Below, in pieces: positions 1 through 8,674 of a DNA stretch of 29,706 bases. Each line of letters begins with the position of its first letter. Position 1 is the stretch's first letter. The notes under the pieces are model-generated. The model made no database searches and was not told the origin of the DNA. It saw only the letters and a list, made by a program, of their open reading frames with translations. Location: assembly GCA_035495315.1 (NCBI GenBank), contig DATJGF010000089.1, forward strand, positions 1 through 29,706, written 5' to 3'. The stretch is from DATJGF01 sp035495315. Lineage in GTDB: Bacteria; Verrucomicrobiota; Verrucomicrobiia; Limisphaerales; UBA8199. The position numbers and the translations under genes are program-made.

Positions 1-656
1 CCTCGCGCAAGGTGCCCAGGTTGGCGTTGGTCGAAAGGCCGACCACGCTGGCGGTGCCGCTCCGAGCCAGGTTGCCAGCGGCCAGCGGCGTGCCGGCCAT
101 GGGACGGACTCGGACATTTTGCCAGGTCAGCTTGCAGGTTACACCGCTTGCACTGGAGCTGGTCACCGTGAAGACCAGTTGCGTGCTGGCGATCGAAGTC
201 ATGGCCAGGGCCGTGCCGCTGGCTACGCCGTTGATGTTGGCAGTATTCTTGGCTTTGCCGGCCAATCGGGTGATGAGTACTGTTGGAGCGGTCCCGCCGG
301 TATCGAAGACAAAGCCTGCGGGCACCTTGAGAATGATCGTGCCAGTACCTGCATTGCCGCTGGCGTTTTCCGAATAGCTCGGTCCACTCAAGCTGGTGAA
401 GGTGCTGGTGGCCGCCCCATCGGCGGAGATGGCGCTGCCGCCACTGGCCAGGGTGAACTGCGCCGGGCTAACGGCGATCGCCGGACTGGTGTTGAGAGTC
501 TTGCTGCCGTCGCTCAGATCGCTGGCCGTGAGAGTGAAATTACCAATCGTGTTGAACGAGACCGTAAGATTGGTGGTGCCCCCGGCCAGAGCCGCAGCCG
601 GTGGCAGGCTGGCTGTCGAATCGCTCGAACTCAGTGTCACCGTGTCGCTCACCGTA
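1..656. repeat. long near-identical direct repeat, copy A
   Basis: Positions 1-656 match 3556-4211 base for base with a constant offset of 3,555, without indels and with few substitutions. The exception is a divergent block at about 240-300 (against 3795-3855), where the encoded residues change (AGKAKNTANIN against TGSGSAANNIN) but the length is kept. The repeat begins before the window, so its full length is unknown. It lies in frame inside the giant gene, so each copy encodes the same roughly 218-residue module. The pattern fits a recent segmental duplication or gene conversion between modules. Confidence 0.93.
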
Positions 657-3600
657 GTGACCAGGTTCCAGTAAGGGTCCACGGCGTTGACCGTCACCGG
701 GAAACTGGTGTTGGCCACCTGCGGACTGGGCGTGCCGGTGAGACCGTTGGTGGTGGCCGGGGCGGCGGTTTGACCCGGCACCAGCAACTGCAACTGGGTG
801 AAGGCCGCCGGGCTGACCTGGATGCTGGCCGAGGTGAGGTTGGTTCCCGGCAAGCTGGGACTGCTGAAAGTGAGGTTGATAGTGTTGGCGACCTTATGCG
901 AGAGGTTGGCAAAGCTGGCCACACCATTAACCGCCGTGGCACTGAGCGTGCCCTGCAAGGTGCCGCTGCCGACGTTGCGCGCGGCAGTAACCACCGTGCT
1001 GTTGTCGCTGGTGCACAGGTTGCCATAGGCATCCTGGATAGCGATGGCTGGCTGTTGGGAAAAGACCATTCCGGCAGTGGCATTGCTGGAAGGCTGAGTC
1101 ACAATGAGCAGGCGGCCAGCCGAGGCCGGGGTCACCGTTAACATACCGTTCTGGAAGTTGAAGGAGTAATTGAGTGCGCTCAGGGTGCCTTGAGCCGCGA
1201 TGATCGGATAGCTGCCCGCGACGTTGGTACTGGTGGTACTCAGCGCGGGACTGCCGGTGACTCCGCTGGTGGCCAGGCTCTCGCCGCCCACAAAACCCGC
1301 ATAGGTGGCCGTTAGGGTGGGATTGGACTGGCCGGCGGCGCGTGTCTTATTGTCGGCTGCGACAGTGAGCCCAGCCTTGGTAACGCTGGCGGTGGTGGTG
1401 GGCTGGGTCAGGCTGTAGTTAGCCGCATCCGTGCCACTCAGGCTCAGGCCTGACACACTGACGCTCTTGGCCGTGCCGACGTTCTTGTCGGCAAAAGCAC
1501 CCGTGGCGCTGGTGGTGGTGAGAGTGACCACTTCCCCACTGATGACCCCCGAGAGTGCTGCGCCGCTGGTGTTGAGTGTGGCACTGGTCGTAGCGTCATA
1601 GATTTTGTTGTTGGCCGTGACGCCTGAAACAGTGAGGCCCTTGGCGGTGATATTGGCCGTGCTGCTGGCGATGGTGTTGGCGGTGTAGTTGGGCGCATCG
1701 GTGCCGCTGATGGAGATGCCGGTCACACTGATGCTCTTGGCCGTGCCGATGTTCTTATCGGCGAAACTGGCGCTGGCGTAGGCGTCGGTCAAGCTGTCGC
1801 CGCTCACCCGGTTGTCTGAGAGAGTGACGGTGGCCGCCGTGGTGGCATCGTAGACCTTGTTATTACCACTGGCGGTGACGGTCAAAGAACGGGCGGTGAT
1901 ATCGGCCGTGGCGGTGGCAGTGGTATTGGCAGTGTAATTGGGTGCATCGGTGCCGCTGATGGAGATGCCGGTGACATTGATGTTCTTGGCGGTAGCGACG
2001 GTCTTGCTGGCAAAGCTGGCGCTGGTGTAGCTGGTGAAGAGGCTGTCGCCACTCAGACGGTTGTCTGAGAGGCTAACCGTGGCGGTGGTGGTGCCATCAT
2101 AGATGCGGCTCACACCCGTGGCGCTCACCGTCAAGGCTCGCGGGGTGATGTTGGCGGTGGTGGTGGCGGTGGAGTTAAAGGTGTAATTGCCCGAGTCAGT
2201 TCCGGTGACACTGATGCCGCTGACGCTGACGGGCTTGGCCGAGCCGGTATTCTTGTCCGCAAAACTGGCGCTGATATAGCTGGTGGAGAGGCTGTCGCCG
2301 GCGACACGATTATCCGAGAGAGTAACGGTGGCTGCCGTGGTTGCGTCGTAGACCTTGTTATTGCCACTGGCGGTGACGGTCAAAGAACGGGCGGTGATAG
2401 TGGCCGTGGTACTGGCGGTGGTGTTGCCGGTGTAGTTGGGCGCGTCGGTGCCGCTGAGACTGATGCCGCTGACACTGACCGGCTTGGCCGTGCCGACATT
2501 CTTATCGGCGAAACTGGCGGTAGTATAGGCCTCGGTCAGGCTGTCGCCGGCCATGCGATTATCCGAAAGAGTGACTGTGGCGCTGGTGGTCCCATCATAA
2601 GCCTTGTTGACGCCGGTGGCGCCGACGCTTAGCGGGCGCGCGGTGATGTTAGCGGTGGTGGTGGCGCTGGTGGAAGCCAGTTGATAGTTGCCCGCGTCGG
2701 TGCCGCTCAGGCTCAGAGCACTGACATTGACGCTCTTGGCGGTGCCGACAGTTTTGCTGGCGAAGGCGGCACTGCCCCCGCTGAGGCTGACAGCGTCGCC
2801 AGCCAGCGCGCCGCTTAGTGTGCGGGTGGCGATGGTGGCGGCGGTGGTGCTGTCGTAAACCTTGTTATTGACAGTGACGCTGCCCGCCACGGTGGCCGGG
2901 CTGACGGCGAAGGTGCTGCTCAAGGCGCTGCTCAGACCCGTGCTGGCGGCGCTCAACTGTTTGCCGGTGCCGGCCATATTAACTGTTAGTCCCGAGAAAC
3001 TGACCGTGCCGTTGCCGGCTGCCGTGCCGATGTCTAGCACGGTGGTGCCTTGCAGTGTGCCGCTGCCGCTGCTCAGGGACAGGCTGAGTTGTTGGCTGCT
3101 CCCCAACCCAACGGTGGAGTCATTGCCAAAGGGGTCCTGAGTTTTGAGCACAGGTTGCGGACTCAGAGCCGAACCGTAGATGCTCGAGCCCGGCTGAGTG
3201 GCAAAGACCAGGTGATCGGCGGCAGCCGGGCTGACCGAGATGATACTGGAGTTGGTACCCGTAAGACCCGAGGCGCTGAAAGCCACGGTAATATTGGTAG
3301 CCAGGTTGTGCGAAAGATTAATGAAAGTGGCTACACCATTGGTGGCAGTGGCATTGAGCGTGCCTTGCAAGGTGCCGCTGCCAGTGCCGCGTGTAGCGCT
3401 GACCAGCGTGCTGTCGGACACGCCATTGGCGCTGGTGCGGAGGTTGCCAAACCGGTCGCGCACCTGCAGGACCGGTTGTGTGGCAAAGACTAGACCCGCA
3501 GTGGCGTTGGCCGAAGGTTGCGTTTGGATGGCCAGGTTGTTGGCGGCGCCAGCCACCTCGCGCAAGGTGCCCAGGTTGGCGTTGGTGGAAAGGCCGACCA

Positions 3601-6193
3601 CGCTGGCGGTGCCGCTCCGAGCCAGGTTGCCGGCGGCCAGCGGCGTGCCGGCCGTGGGACGGACTCGGACATTTTGCCAGGTCAGCTTGCAGGTTACACC
3701 GCTTGCACTGGAGCTGGTCACCGTGAAGACCAGTTGCGTGCTGGCGATCGAAGTCATGGCCAGGGCCGTGCCGCTGGCTACGCTGTTGATGTTGTTAGCC
3801 GCGCTGCCAGAGCCGGTCAAGCGAGTGATCAATACGGTCGGGGTCGTGCCACTAGTATCGAAGACAAAGCCTGCGGGCACATTGAGAATGATCGTGCCAG
3901 TACCTGCATTGCCGCTGGCGTTTTCCGAATAGCTCGGTCCACTCAAGCTGGTGAAGGTGCTGGTGGCCGCCCCATCGGCGGAGATGGCGCTACCGCCACT
4001 GGCCAGGGTGAACTGCGCCGGGCTAACGGCGATCGCCGGACTGGTGTTGAGAGTCTTGCTGCCGTCGCTCAGATCGCCGGCCGTGAGAGTGAAATTACCA
4101 ATCGTGTTGAACGAGACCGTAAGATTGGTGGTGCCCCCGGCCAGAGCCGCAGCCGGTGGCAGGCTGGCTGTCGAATCGCTCGAACTCAGAGTCACCGTGT
4201 CGCTCACCGTATTGATCAAGTTGTAAAAGCTATCCACAGCATTGACTGTAACGGGGAAAACACCCCCAACGACTTGGGCAGTAGGCGTTCCGGTCTTTCC
4301 GCTCGATGTTCCTGGTGCGGCAGTTTCACCGGGCACCAACAATTGGAGTTTGCTAAACGGTCCGGTGCTAACCACCACATTGCCGGAGGATGTCGAGATC
4401 AAACCGGTAGCCGTAAAGTTCAGCGTGATAGTTTCGGCGAGGGCATAGGAAAGATTCGTGAAGGTAGCCAGTCCGTTGACCGTGGTGGCGGTGAGGGTCC
4501 CCTGCAGGGCAGCAGAGCCAGAGCCCCGCGCAACCGTGATGACCCGCCCGTTGTCAGTGGCCACCAGGTTGCCGCCAGCATCTTGAACGGCAATCACGGG
4601 CTGCTGCCCAAAGGCAACGCCCGCCGTGGCCGACAAAGATGGCTGGGTAAAGATGGCCAGTTTGGCGGGCGTCCCCCCGCCCACCGTGATGGTCGAACTG
4701 GTGTTAGGCGACTTCGTGCCATCGGTCAGGTCGGTAGCCGTCACTGTGGAACTGCCGACGGTGTTGAGGGTAACGCTGAAGCTTTTAGTTCCCGAAACCA
4801 GCGCCGCGTTGGCCGGCAAAGTTGCGTTAGGGTCCGCAGCCGAAATCCGAACGGTATCGACAATGGTGTTGACGAGATTCCAGTTGGCGTCCACGGCGTT
4901 GACGGTCACGTTGAACGGCGTGCCTGCCGCTTGGGGATTAGGCGTGCCAGTCTTGCCCGTGGGGGTGCCGGGCGCGGCGATTTCACCGGGCAGGAGCACC
5001 TGAAGCTTGCTGAAAAGCGCGGCGCTGACGGCAAACGAACTACTGACGGCATTGCTCAGGCCCGTTGAGCTGGCGGTCAGTTGTTTGCCACTGCCCGCGG
5101 TGTCGATTTGCAGATTCGTGAAGCTGACAATGCCGTTTCCAGCGGCCGTGCCGATGTCGATAGTCTTGCTGCCGGACAAAGTGCCGCTGCCCGCGGAGAG
5201 AGTCACTGTGACCAGTTGGCTGGCGGGCAATCCGGCGGTCGAATCGCTCCCGAACCGGTCCTGGGTTTTGATTGCCGGCTGAATGCCGAAGGGAACGCCG
5301 GCGCTGGCGGAACCGGGTTGCGTGGAAAATACCAGGTATTGTGCCGGTGCCGGTCCCACGACGACCGGAGCGGAGGTTACGCTGGTCAGGTTGCTGGTGG
5401 TGAACTGGATAGTAATTGTGCCGGCCACGTTGATCGACAGGTTAGTGTAACTGGCCACCCCGTTGATAGCCTTGGCAGTCAGCGTGCCTTGCAGCGTGCC
5501 GGAACCGGCCGCGCGCGCGGCGCTCACCACCGTTGTGTTGTTTAGCGTAACCACGTTGCCGAATTGATCCACGATTGCGGCTGCGGGCTGCGGAGAAAAG
5601 AGTCCCCCCGCTGTGGCGGTGGCTCCCGGCTGGGTATGCATGGCCAGGCCCCGGGCTGTGCCGGTTACCTCGTTAAGCAGCCCAAACGTTGTAAAATCCT
5701 CCTGAATCCCAGCAATCACTGCCGTGCCGGGATTGGTGAACAAACGCCTGATATAGTCGGCAGCCGCTAGGTTGCTCCCATCCAGCGCCTGAACCTGAAG
5801 GCTGCCAATGGTCAAGGAATCCATTGCGGTGGTGCCGGTGACGGTTAGCGTAACCGTCGCGTTGGAAGCGGTAACCGCGATGGTGGCTGCTGTTATATTG
5901 CGCGAGCTCGTGAAACTGACCGTGCCGACGCCCGCGTTGAATCGCCAACCGGTGGGCGGCGTTAGGATCAAAGTCTGGTTGGCCCCGGCCCCAAAGTCCG
6001 CCGCGAGGCCCTCGGCGATGACGATGTTGCCCAGCGCAGTGAAGGCGGCGCCGTTGGTTGAGTTGAGCGCTTTGTCAGCCGAAATGTTGTTGCCCCCGGT
6101 GGGCGAGGTAATATTGACGTTTGCGCACAGGCGCGGCGAGCTGAATCCGATCATTGCCAAAAACAGGCCCAGACGAAGTGCGGTAGTGTTCAT
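1..6193 (-). CDS. giant secreted Ig/YDG/MBG-repeat protein, 5' part (3' end outside window)
   Basis: An uninterrupted minus-strand reading frame runs from an ATG at 6193 to the left edge (2,064 full codons, no stop seen). I checked that distant landmarks (near 4211, 2857 and 656) share one frame. The N-terminus, MNTTALRLGLFLAMIGFSSP followed by RLCA, is a good signal peptide with cleavage near LCA/N. Next come beta-rich modules: filamin/invasin-like Ig repeats (signature F-x-x-QP, D-x-x-GN, GSGTLQGTL, GVAxFTNLS), modules of the type KLQLLVPG..AAPGT..GKTGTP, six YDG repeats (K-x-YD-[AGS]-T-T, ending ..GTDAxNY) and one MBG-type repeat near 1130-1370. The architecture fits a very long surface or secreted adhesin-like protein; no enzyme domain is visible. 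The C-terminus, which would show the anchoring or secretion signal, is missing. There is no strong Shine-Dalgarno; an in-frame TTG at 6238 is an alternative but would bury the signal peptide. The function is inferred only. Confidence 0.9.
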   Translation of the reverse strand, partial: MNTTALRLGLFLAMIGFSSPRLCANVNITSPTGGNNISADKALNSTNGAAFTALGNIVIAEGLAADFGAGANQTLILTPPTGWRFNAGVGTVSFTSSRNITAATIAVTASNATVTLTVTGTTAMDSLTIGSLQVQALDGSNLAAADYIRRLFTNPGTAVIAGIQEDFTTFGLLNEVTGTARGLAMHTQPGATATAGGLFSPQPAAAIVDQFGNVVTLNNTTVVSAARAAGSGTLQGTLTAKAINGVASYTNLSINVAGTITIQFTTSNLTSVTSAPVVVGPAPAQYLVFSTQPGSASAGVPFGIQPAIKTQDRFGSDSTAGLPASQLVTVTLSAGSGTLSGSKTIDIGTAAGNGIVSFTNLQIDTAGSGKQLTASSTGLSNAVSSSFAVSAALFSKLQVLLPGEIAAPGTPTGKTGTPNPQAAGTPFNVTVNAVDANWNLVNTIVDTVRISAADPNATLPANAALVSGTKSFSVTLNTVGSSTVTATDLTDGTKSPNTSSTITVGGGTPAKLAIFTQPSLSATAGVAFGQQPVIAVQDAGGNLVATDNGRVITVARGSGSAALQGTLTATTVNGLATFTNLSYALAETITLNFTATGLISTSSGNVVVSTGPFSKLQLLVPGETAAPGTSSGKTGTPTAQVVGGVFPVTVNAVDSFYNLINTVSDTVTLSSSDSTASLPPAAALAGGTTNLTVSFNTIGNFTLTAGDLSDGSKTLNTSPAIAVSPAQFTLASGGSAISADGAATSTFTSLSGPSYSENASGNAGTGTIILNVPAGFVFDTSGTTPTVLITRLTGSGSAANNINSVASGTALAMTSIASTQLVFTVTSSSASGVTCKLTWQNVRVRPTAGTPLAAGNLARSGTASVVGLSTNANLGTLREVAGAANNLAIQTQPSANATAGLVFATQPVLQVRDRFGNLRTSANGVSDSTLVSATRGTGSGTLQGTLNATATNGVATFINLSHNLATNITVAFSASGLTGTNSSIISVSPAAADHLVFATQPGSSIYGSALSPQPVLKTQDPFGNDSTVGLGSSQQLSLSLSSGSGTLQGTTVLDIGTAAGNGTVSFSGLTVNMAGTGKQLSAASTGLSSALSSTFAVSPATVAGSVTVNNKVYDSTTAATIATRTLSGALAGDAVSLSGGSAAFASKTVGTAKSVNVSALSLSGTDAGNYQLASTSATTTANITARPLSVGATGVNKAYDGTTSATVTLSDNRMAGDSLTEAYTTASFADKNVGTAKPVSVSGISLSGTDAPNYTGNTTASTTATITARSLTVTASGNNKVYDATTAATVTLSDNRVAGDSLSTSYISASFADKNTGSAKPVSVSGISVTGTDSGNYTFNSTATTTANITPRALTVSATGVSRIYDGTTTATVSLSDNRLSGDSLFTSYTSASFASKTVATAKNINVTGISISGTDAPNYTANTTATATADITARSLTVTASGNNKVYDATTAATVTLSDNRVSGDSLTDAYASASFADKNIGTAKSISVTGISISGTDAPNYTANTIASSTANITAKGLTVSGVTANNKIYDATTSATLNTSGAALSGVISGEVVTLTTTSATGAFADKNVGTAKSVSVSGLSLSGTDAANYSLTQPTTTASVTKAGLTVAADNKTRAAGQSNPTLTATYAGFVGGESLATSGVTGSPALSTTSTNVAGSYPIIAAQGTLSALNYSFNFQNGMLTVTPASAGRLLIVTQPSSNATAGMVFSQQPAIAIQDAYGNLCTSDNSTVVTAARNVGSGTLQGTLSATAVNGVASFANLSHKVANTINLTFSSPSLPGTNLTSASIQVSPAAFTQLQLLVPGQTAAPATTNGLTGTPSPQVANTSFPVTVNAVDPYWNLVTTVSDTVTLSSSDSTASLPPAAALAGGTTNLTVSFNTIGNFTLTASDLSDGSKTLNTSPAIAVSPAQFTLASGGSAISADGAATSTFTSLSGPSYSENASGNAGTGTIILKVPAGFVFDTGGTAPTVLITRLAGKAKNTANINGVASGTALAMTSIASTQLVFTVTSSSASGVTCKLTWQNVRVRPMAGTPLAAGNLARSGTASVVGLSTNANLGTLRE
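1370..2885 (-). repeat. six tandem YDG-type repeats, about 250 bp each
   Basis: Inside the giant gene the motif K-[VAI]-YD-[SGA]-[TA]-T is encoded at about 2846-2863, 2585-2604, 2340-2357, 2090-2108, 1841-1861 and 1590-1612, a steady spacing near 250 bp (83 residues). Each unit continues with LSDNR.[AS]GDSL, ASFADKN.GTAK and S[IV]SGTD..NY, the YDG/MBG family signature. Units 3 and 5 (about 500 bp apart) share a stretch of about 45 bp around cggtgacggtcaaagaacgg with a single mismatch, so alternate units are more alike than neighbours. Such repeats act as extended spacers or adhesive rods in bacterial surface proteins. Confidence 0.85.
3556..4211. repeat. long near-identical direct repeat, copy B
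   Basis: Partner of the copy at 1-656, in the same orientation and frame. Similarity drops sharply after 4211 (cgctcaccgt-a, then attgatcaag against gtgaccaggt), although the two flanks still encode related modules (NLINTVSDTV against NLVTTVSDTV). The sharp edge suggests exchange between old paralogous modules rather than simple slow divergence. Confidence 0.93.
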
Positions 6194-7168
6194 AAAAGCC
6201 CAAGCGCCCTTGTTCGAGAGATGTCTGTACTCTGCCAAGCATGCGCTTTTCATTTTCGTGGGTGAGTCTCACGCCCCCCCGCATTTGGCACAATCGGTCC
6301 GAATCCCAAACGTGCCGCCCTGGAAAAGCTCGAACCACGTCCAGGGGATTGCCTAGGTTGCTTGGGTGAGAAACGGCAAAACGGCCTAGTGGAAAGGAAC
6401 GCGAAGGGGGGCCGACCCAGCGTTATTACTCAGTAAATCGCTTTTGTTTTCAAATGCGGAGCGGTGCTCATCGGTAAGCGATTCCCCGGGAGCGGCCCCA
6501 AAACGCCGCCAGCTTCGCTCGGCCGGTTTCGCCGGAAGCGTCCGTGCTAAGGCCCGGTACAGCTCGGTAAAAGCCCTGATGAGACAGTATTTGGGGTGTC
6601 CGTAAGAATCCCTGCGGCGTGCCAGAAGTGCGAGGCTTGCTCCGCCAAAGGGTAGTCAAGGACCGTGATAGTCAGGCATTCCACTCGGGCCAGACTGCTG
6701 ACAGCCGACGAAACTCTTTTGCACTGGTTGGGGCGCTAGCGTATGAACGGCCATCAATCTGTTGCCGGTCCCTCGACAAGCGCGAGCCAGATAGTCAATT
6801 TATGGACGAAAGTCTGCGGCTGATTCGTGTGGACTCTCGTGGCACTGACTAGGGTTATCGGTTCAAGAAATGGCTGTACACGCCGTATCAACGAAATTGG
6901 CGCGTGAACTTTTCAGACACTTTGGGGTTGGTCCCTAAACGTATCAGCCAGCGATCATAGCGCGTTCGACCGGGACGGTGCATAGGTCAGTAAACAGCGA
7001 CTTAAAAAACAGGTGCTGAAGAGATTAGCCATCTTCTCAGTAACTCGAACTCTGCTGACCGGGACCTCCCTGGGATTCACCCTAGCGGTTCGCGTAGGGA
7101 GAAACCGGTCGCGCCCCAGTTGTGAGCGCTTCTGGTCTGTGAGATAAGGAGAGGCATAGAATAAAATT
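6194..7168. other. long intergenic region, no convincing gene
   Basis: This 975-bp gap separates two divergently transcribed genes. It holds the promoter and leader of the giant minus-strand gene and of the receiver-domain gene, but I see no clear -10/-35 pair. Short open frames exist on both strands (for example 6468-6659 minus and 6619-6852 plus). They have no recognisable family, Shine-Dalgarno or composition that marks them as coding. A small hairpin lies at 7080-7099. Confidence 0.6.
7080..7099 (+). other. hairpin in the leader of the response-regulator gene
   Basis: The arms CCCTAGCG (7080-7087) and CGC-G-TAGGG (7091-7099) pair over eight base pairs, with one bulged G and a GTT loop, 70 bp before the start at 7169. 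There is no U-tract after it, so it is not a normal terminator. It could be a leader structure or an operator. The call rests on base pairing alone. Confidence 0.3.
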
Positions 7169-7648
7169 ATGATGTCAAACAGGCCGGCCGAAAAACGGGT
7201 GCTTCTCGTGGATGACGAGCTAGGGCAGAGGGAAGCAATCGGTTTATTGCTCGCCCTCGATGGACATAGAGTGGTTCAGGCGGCCAACGGCCAGGAGGCG
7301 CTCGAGCATTTGGGACGGGAGTCGTTCGACCTGGTGATTACCGATTATTCGATGCCAGGGATGGCAGGGGACGAACTTGCCTCCAACATTAAGATCGCCG
7401 CTCCTGCGCTACCGATCATCATGATCACCGGCCACAGTTGCGTGATGAAGGGGGCCGAGAACCCGGTGGATGCTGTGCTCACAAAGCCTTTCGAACTGGG
7501 GGAATTCCGCCAAACTGTTGCAAGCCTCCTCGCTCGTGCACGCTCTATGAGGGTGCAAAAAAGTGGATTTGATGAAGATGGAAGTGCGGACCAGAGAGCG
7601 TGGTTTCAGGAAAAGCGAGCCCGAGCCGAAGCACACATGATCCAATGA
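7169..7648 (+). CDS. orphan single-domain response regulator (CheY-like receiver)
   Basis: This 159-residue protein is almost entirely one receiver domain. It shows the acidic pair D15-D16 in RVLLVDDE, the phospho-acceptor D59 in VITDYSMPGM, T87 in IMITGHS and K106 in VLTKPF, so all key residues for phosphorylation are present. After residue 125 there is only a charged tail and no output domain, so it should act by protein-protein contact, like CheY, Spo0F or a phosphorelay partner. No histidine kinase is next to it, so the partner is unknown. A purine-rich AAGGAGAGG lies at 7146-7154, but the 14-base gap to the ATG is long. A second ATG follows directly at 7172. The stop codon overlaps a small downstream frame at 7645. 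Confidence 0.9.
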   Translation: MMSNRPAEKRVLLVDDELGQREAIGLLLALDGHRVVQAANGQEALEHLGRESFDLVITDYSMPGMAGDELASNIKIAAPALPIIMITGHSCVMKGAENPVDAVLTKPFELGEFRQTVASLLARARSMRVQKSGFDEDGSADQRAWFQEKRARAEAHMIQ

Positions 7649-7827
7649 GCGAGTTAGGAATTCACCACCCACAGGAACTTTGGACCGTGGAGGCCCTAGT
7701 GGAGGTCTGCGGGTGCTCCCTCCAGCGGATTTTACAGATTCAATCCAAGGCCCTCTCTAATATCCGGAAGGCCTTTAAGCGGCAGGGTATTTCCGGAGAC
7801 CTCGGTGAGGGACTACGCCGTCGGTAG
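7645..7827 (+). CDS. small helix-turn-helix-like protein overlapping the response regulator
   Basis: A 60-residue frame starts with an ATG overlapping the TGA of the receiver gene (ATGA at 7645-7648), an arrangement typical of translational coupling. The stretch LWTVEALVEVCGCSLQRILQ followed by IQSKALSNIRKAFKRQG resembles a recognition-helix pair of the sigma-70 region-4/LuxR type (a helix, G-x-S, then a basic helix). If real, it could be a detached output domain for the receiver protein upstream. It has no Shine-Dalgarno of its own except what coupling provides, and its shortness makes chance a real alternative. The HTH call is by eye only. Confidence 0.4.
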   Translation: MSELGIHHPQELWTVEALVEVCGCSLQRILQIQSKALSNIRKAFKRQGISGDLGEGLRRR

Positions 7828-8491
7828 GCGCTCGCTACAGGCTGGTGGCAGGATTGGAAACCAGGGAGCGGGAAAAAGATTAGAGTTACTCAGGTCGGAG
7901 CGTGTGGCCAAAATCCTGTGACGACAGGCGTCGGCTTAACCTTTTGGCGGTGAATCACGGTGATAACAAGTTGAGAGAAATGCAGTCCTATCCACGTGCT
8001 TTTGCCCGCAAGATTAACTCTTTCAAAAAGAAAGTATGCGGCTGACTGAAAGTCGCGTAATTACCCTCCATTTATGAAAGTGTTGCTCTCGATTTTGAGC
8101 GCAATGCGTGCCGCCTGCATTCGTAAACTTTGAGCGGTCTACGCCCGATTTGGATTCCCGTGTCGTGCGCTTCAGTATTTCAAACGTAGGCATTTTTTGT
8201 CTTTTCACGAAACTCAACTCCGCAACGCCGCCGGACTTGTCAACCTTCGGGAGTCTTCCGGCAGAGACGGAGGGTTACAACGACCAAGCTTTTGCCACCA
8301 GTGGGATTCCCTGGATGTTATCCCGTTGTTTTACTGGCATCAGAGCCGTGTTTTGCCCCGATGGACGGCTTTTTCATATCGGCTAGGCTGTTGAATGTTG
8401 AATTTGGCACCAGAAAATTCGGCGATGAGAGCCGCAGAGAACATTATGAATGTTGCATGGTCACGTCATTAAAGCGCGTCCTGTTATTATT
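7828..8491. other. intergenic region without a convincing gene
   Basis: About 660 bp with scattered short frames on both strands (such as 8108-8386 plus and 8023-8217 minus). None has a recognisable domain, signal peptide or ribosome-binding site, and several overlap one another in different frames. Given the broken genes just downstream, this may be decayed coding DNA, but I cannot identify its origin. Confidence 0.5.
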
Positions 8492-8670
8492 ATGAATAGC
8501 TTAACGATTCTCAGCTTGATCGCCGCCACCTTGGAACTAACCGTTCCCGCTTACGGACTGAGATCCATCCGCCGTTTCGGGAGCCCCGTATTGGTTGGTT
8601 CCTCGCGACGGCTTTCTGCTCGATTGAGTTAGTGTTCAAAACATTGAAACCTGCCCAAACCGCACCGTGA
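8492..8670 (+). pseudogene. frameshifted remnant of a small membrane-anchor protein
   Basis: From the ATG at 8492 the frame reads MNSLTILSLIAATLELTVPA, then YGLRSIRRFGSP, and then turns into non-membrane sequence and stops at a TAG. Inserting one base at the CCCC-like site near 8585 restores a sensible continuation, RIGWFLATAFCSIELVFKTLKPA, ending at TGA 8668-8670. The joined 59-60 residue product has two hydrophobic helices. It matches my recollection of an N-terminal membrane segment (ATLELTVPSY-LR-RRFG-RVGWF) found in verrucomicrobial proteins, some of them sensor kinases. That identity is from memory. The break is one deleted base in a short C run, so a sequencing error cannot be excluded. 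The remnant ends four bases before the pseudopilin gene. Confidence 0.45.
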
Positions 8671-8674
8671 ATTT

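Noticed and set aside
119..1141. Plus-strand frame of 340 residues
   Set aside because: It lies opposite the giant repeat gene. Its Arg/Gly-rich translation is a shadow of the repeat codons, and the same kind of shadow appears again at 3518 because of the duplicated segment.
3518..5068. Plus-strand frame of 516 residues
   Set aside because: Antisense shadow of the giant gene: no domain or signal, and an Arg/Gly-rich composition. The minus-strand frame carries a signal peptide and clear modules.
6468..6659. Minus-strand frame with a peculiar SGETGRAKLAAFWG segment
   Set aside because: No ribosome-binding site, domain or membrane segment; it probably reads through a non-coding palindromic stretch.
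8108..8386. Plus-strand frame of 92 residues
   Set aside because: Overlaps several other short frames, and no family or coding signature could be seen.
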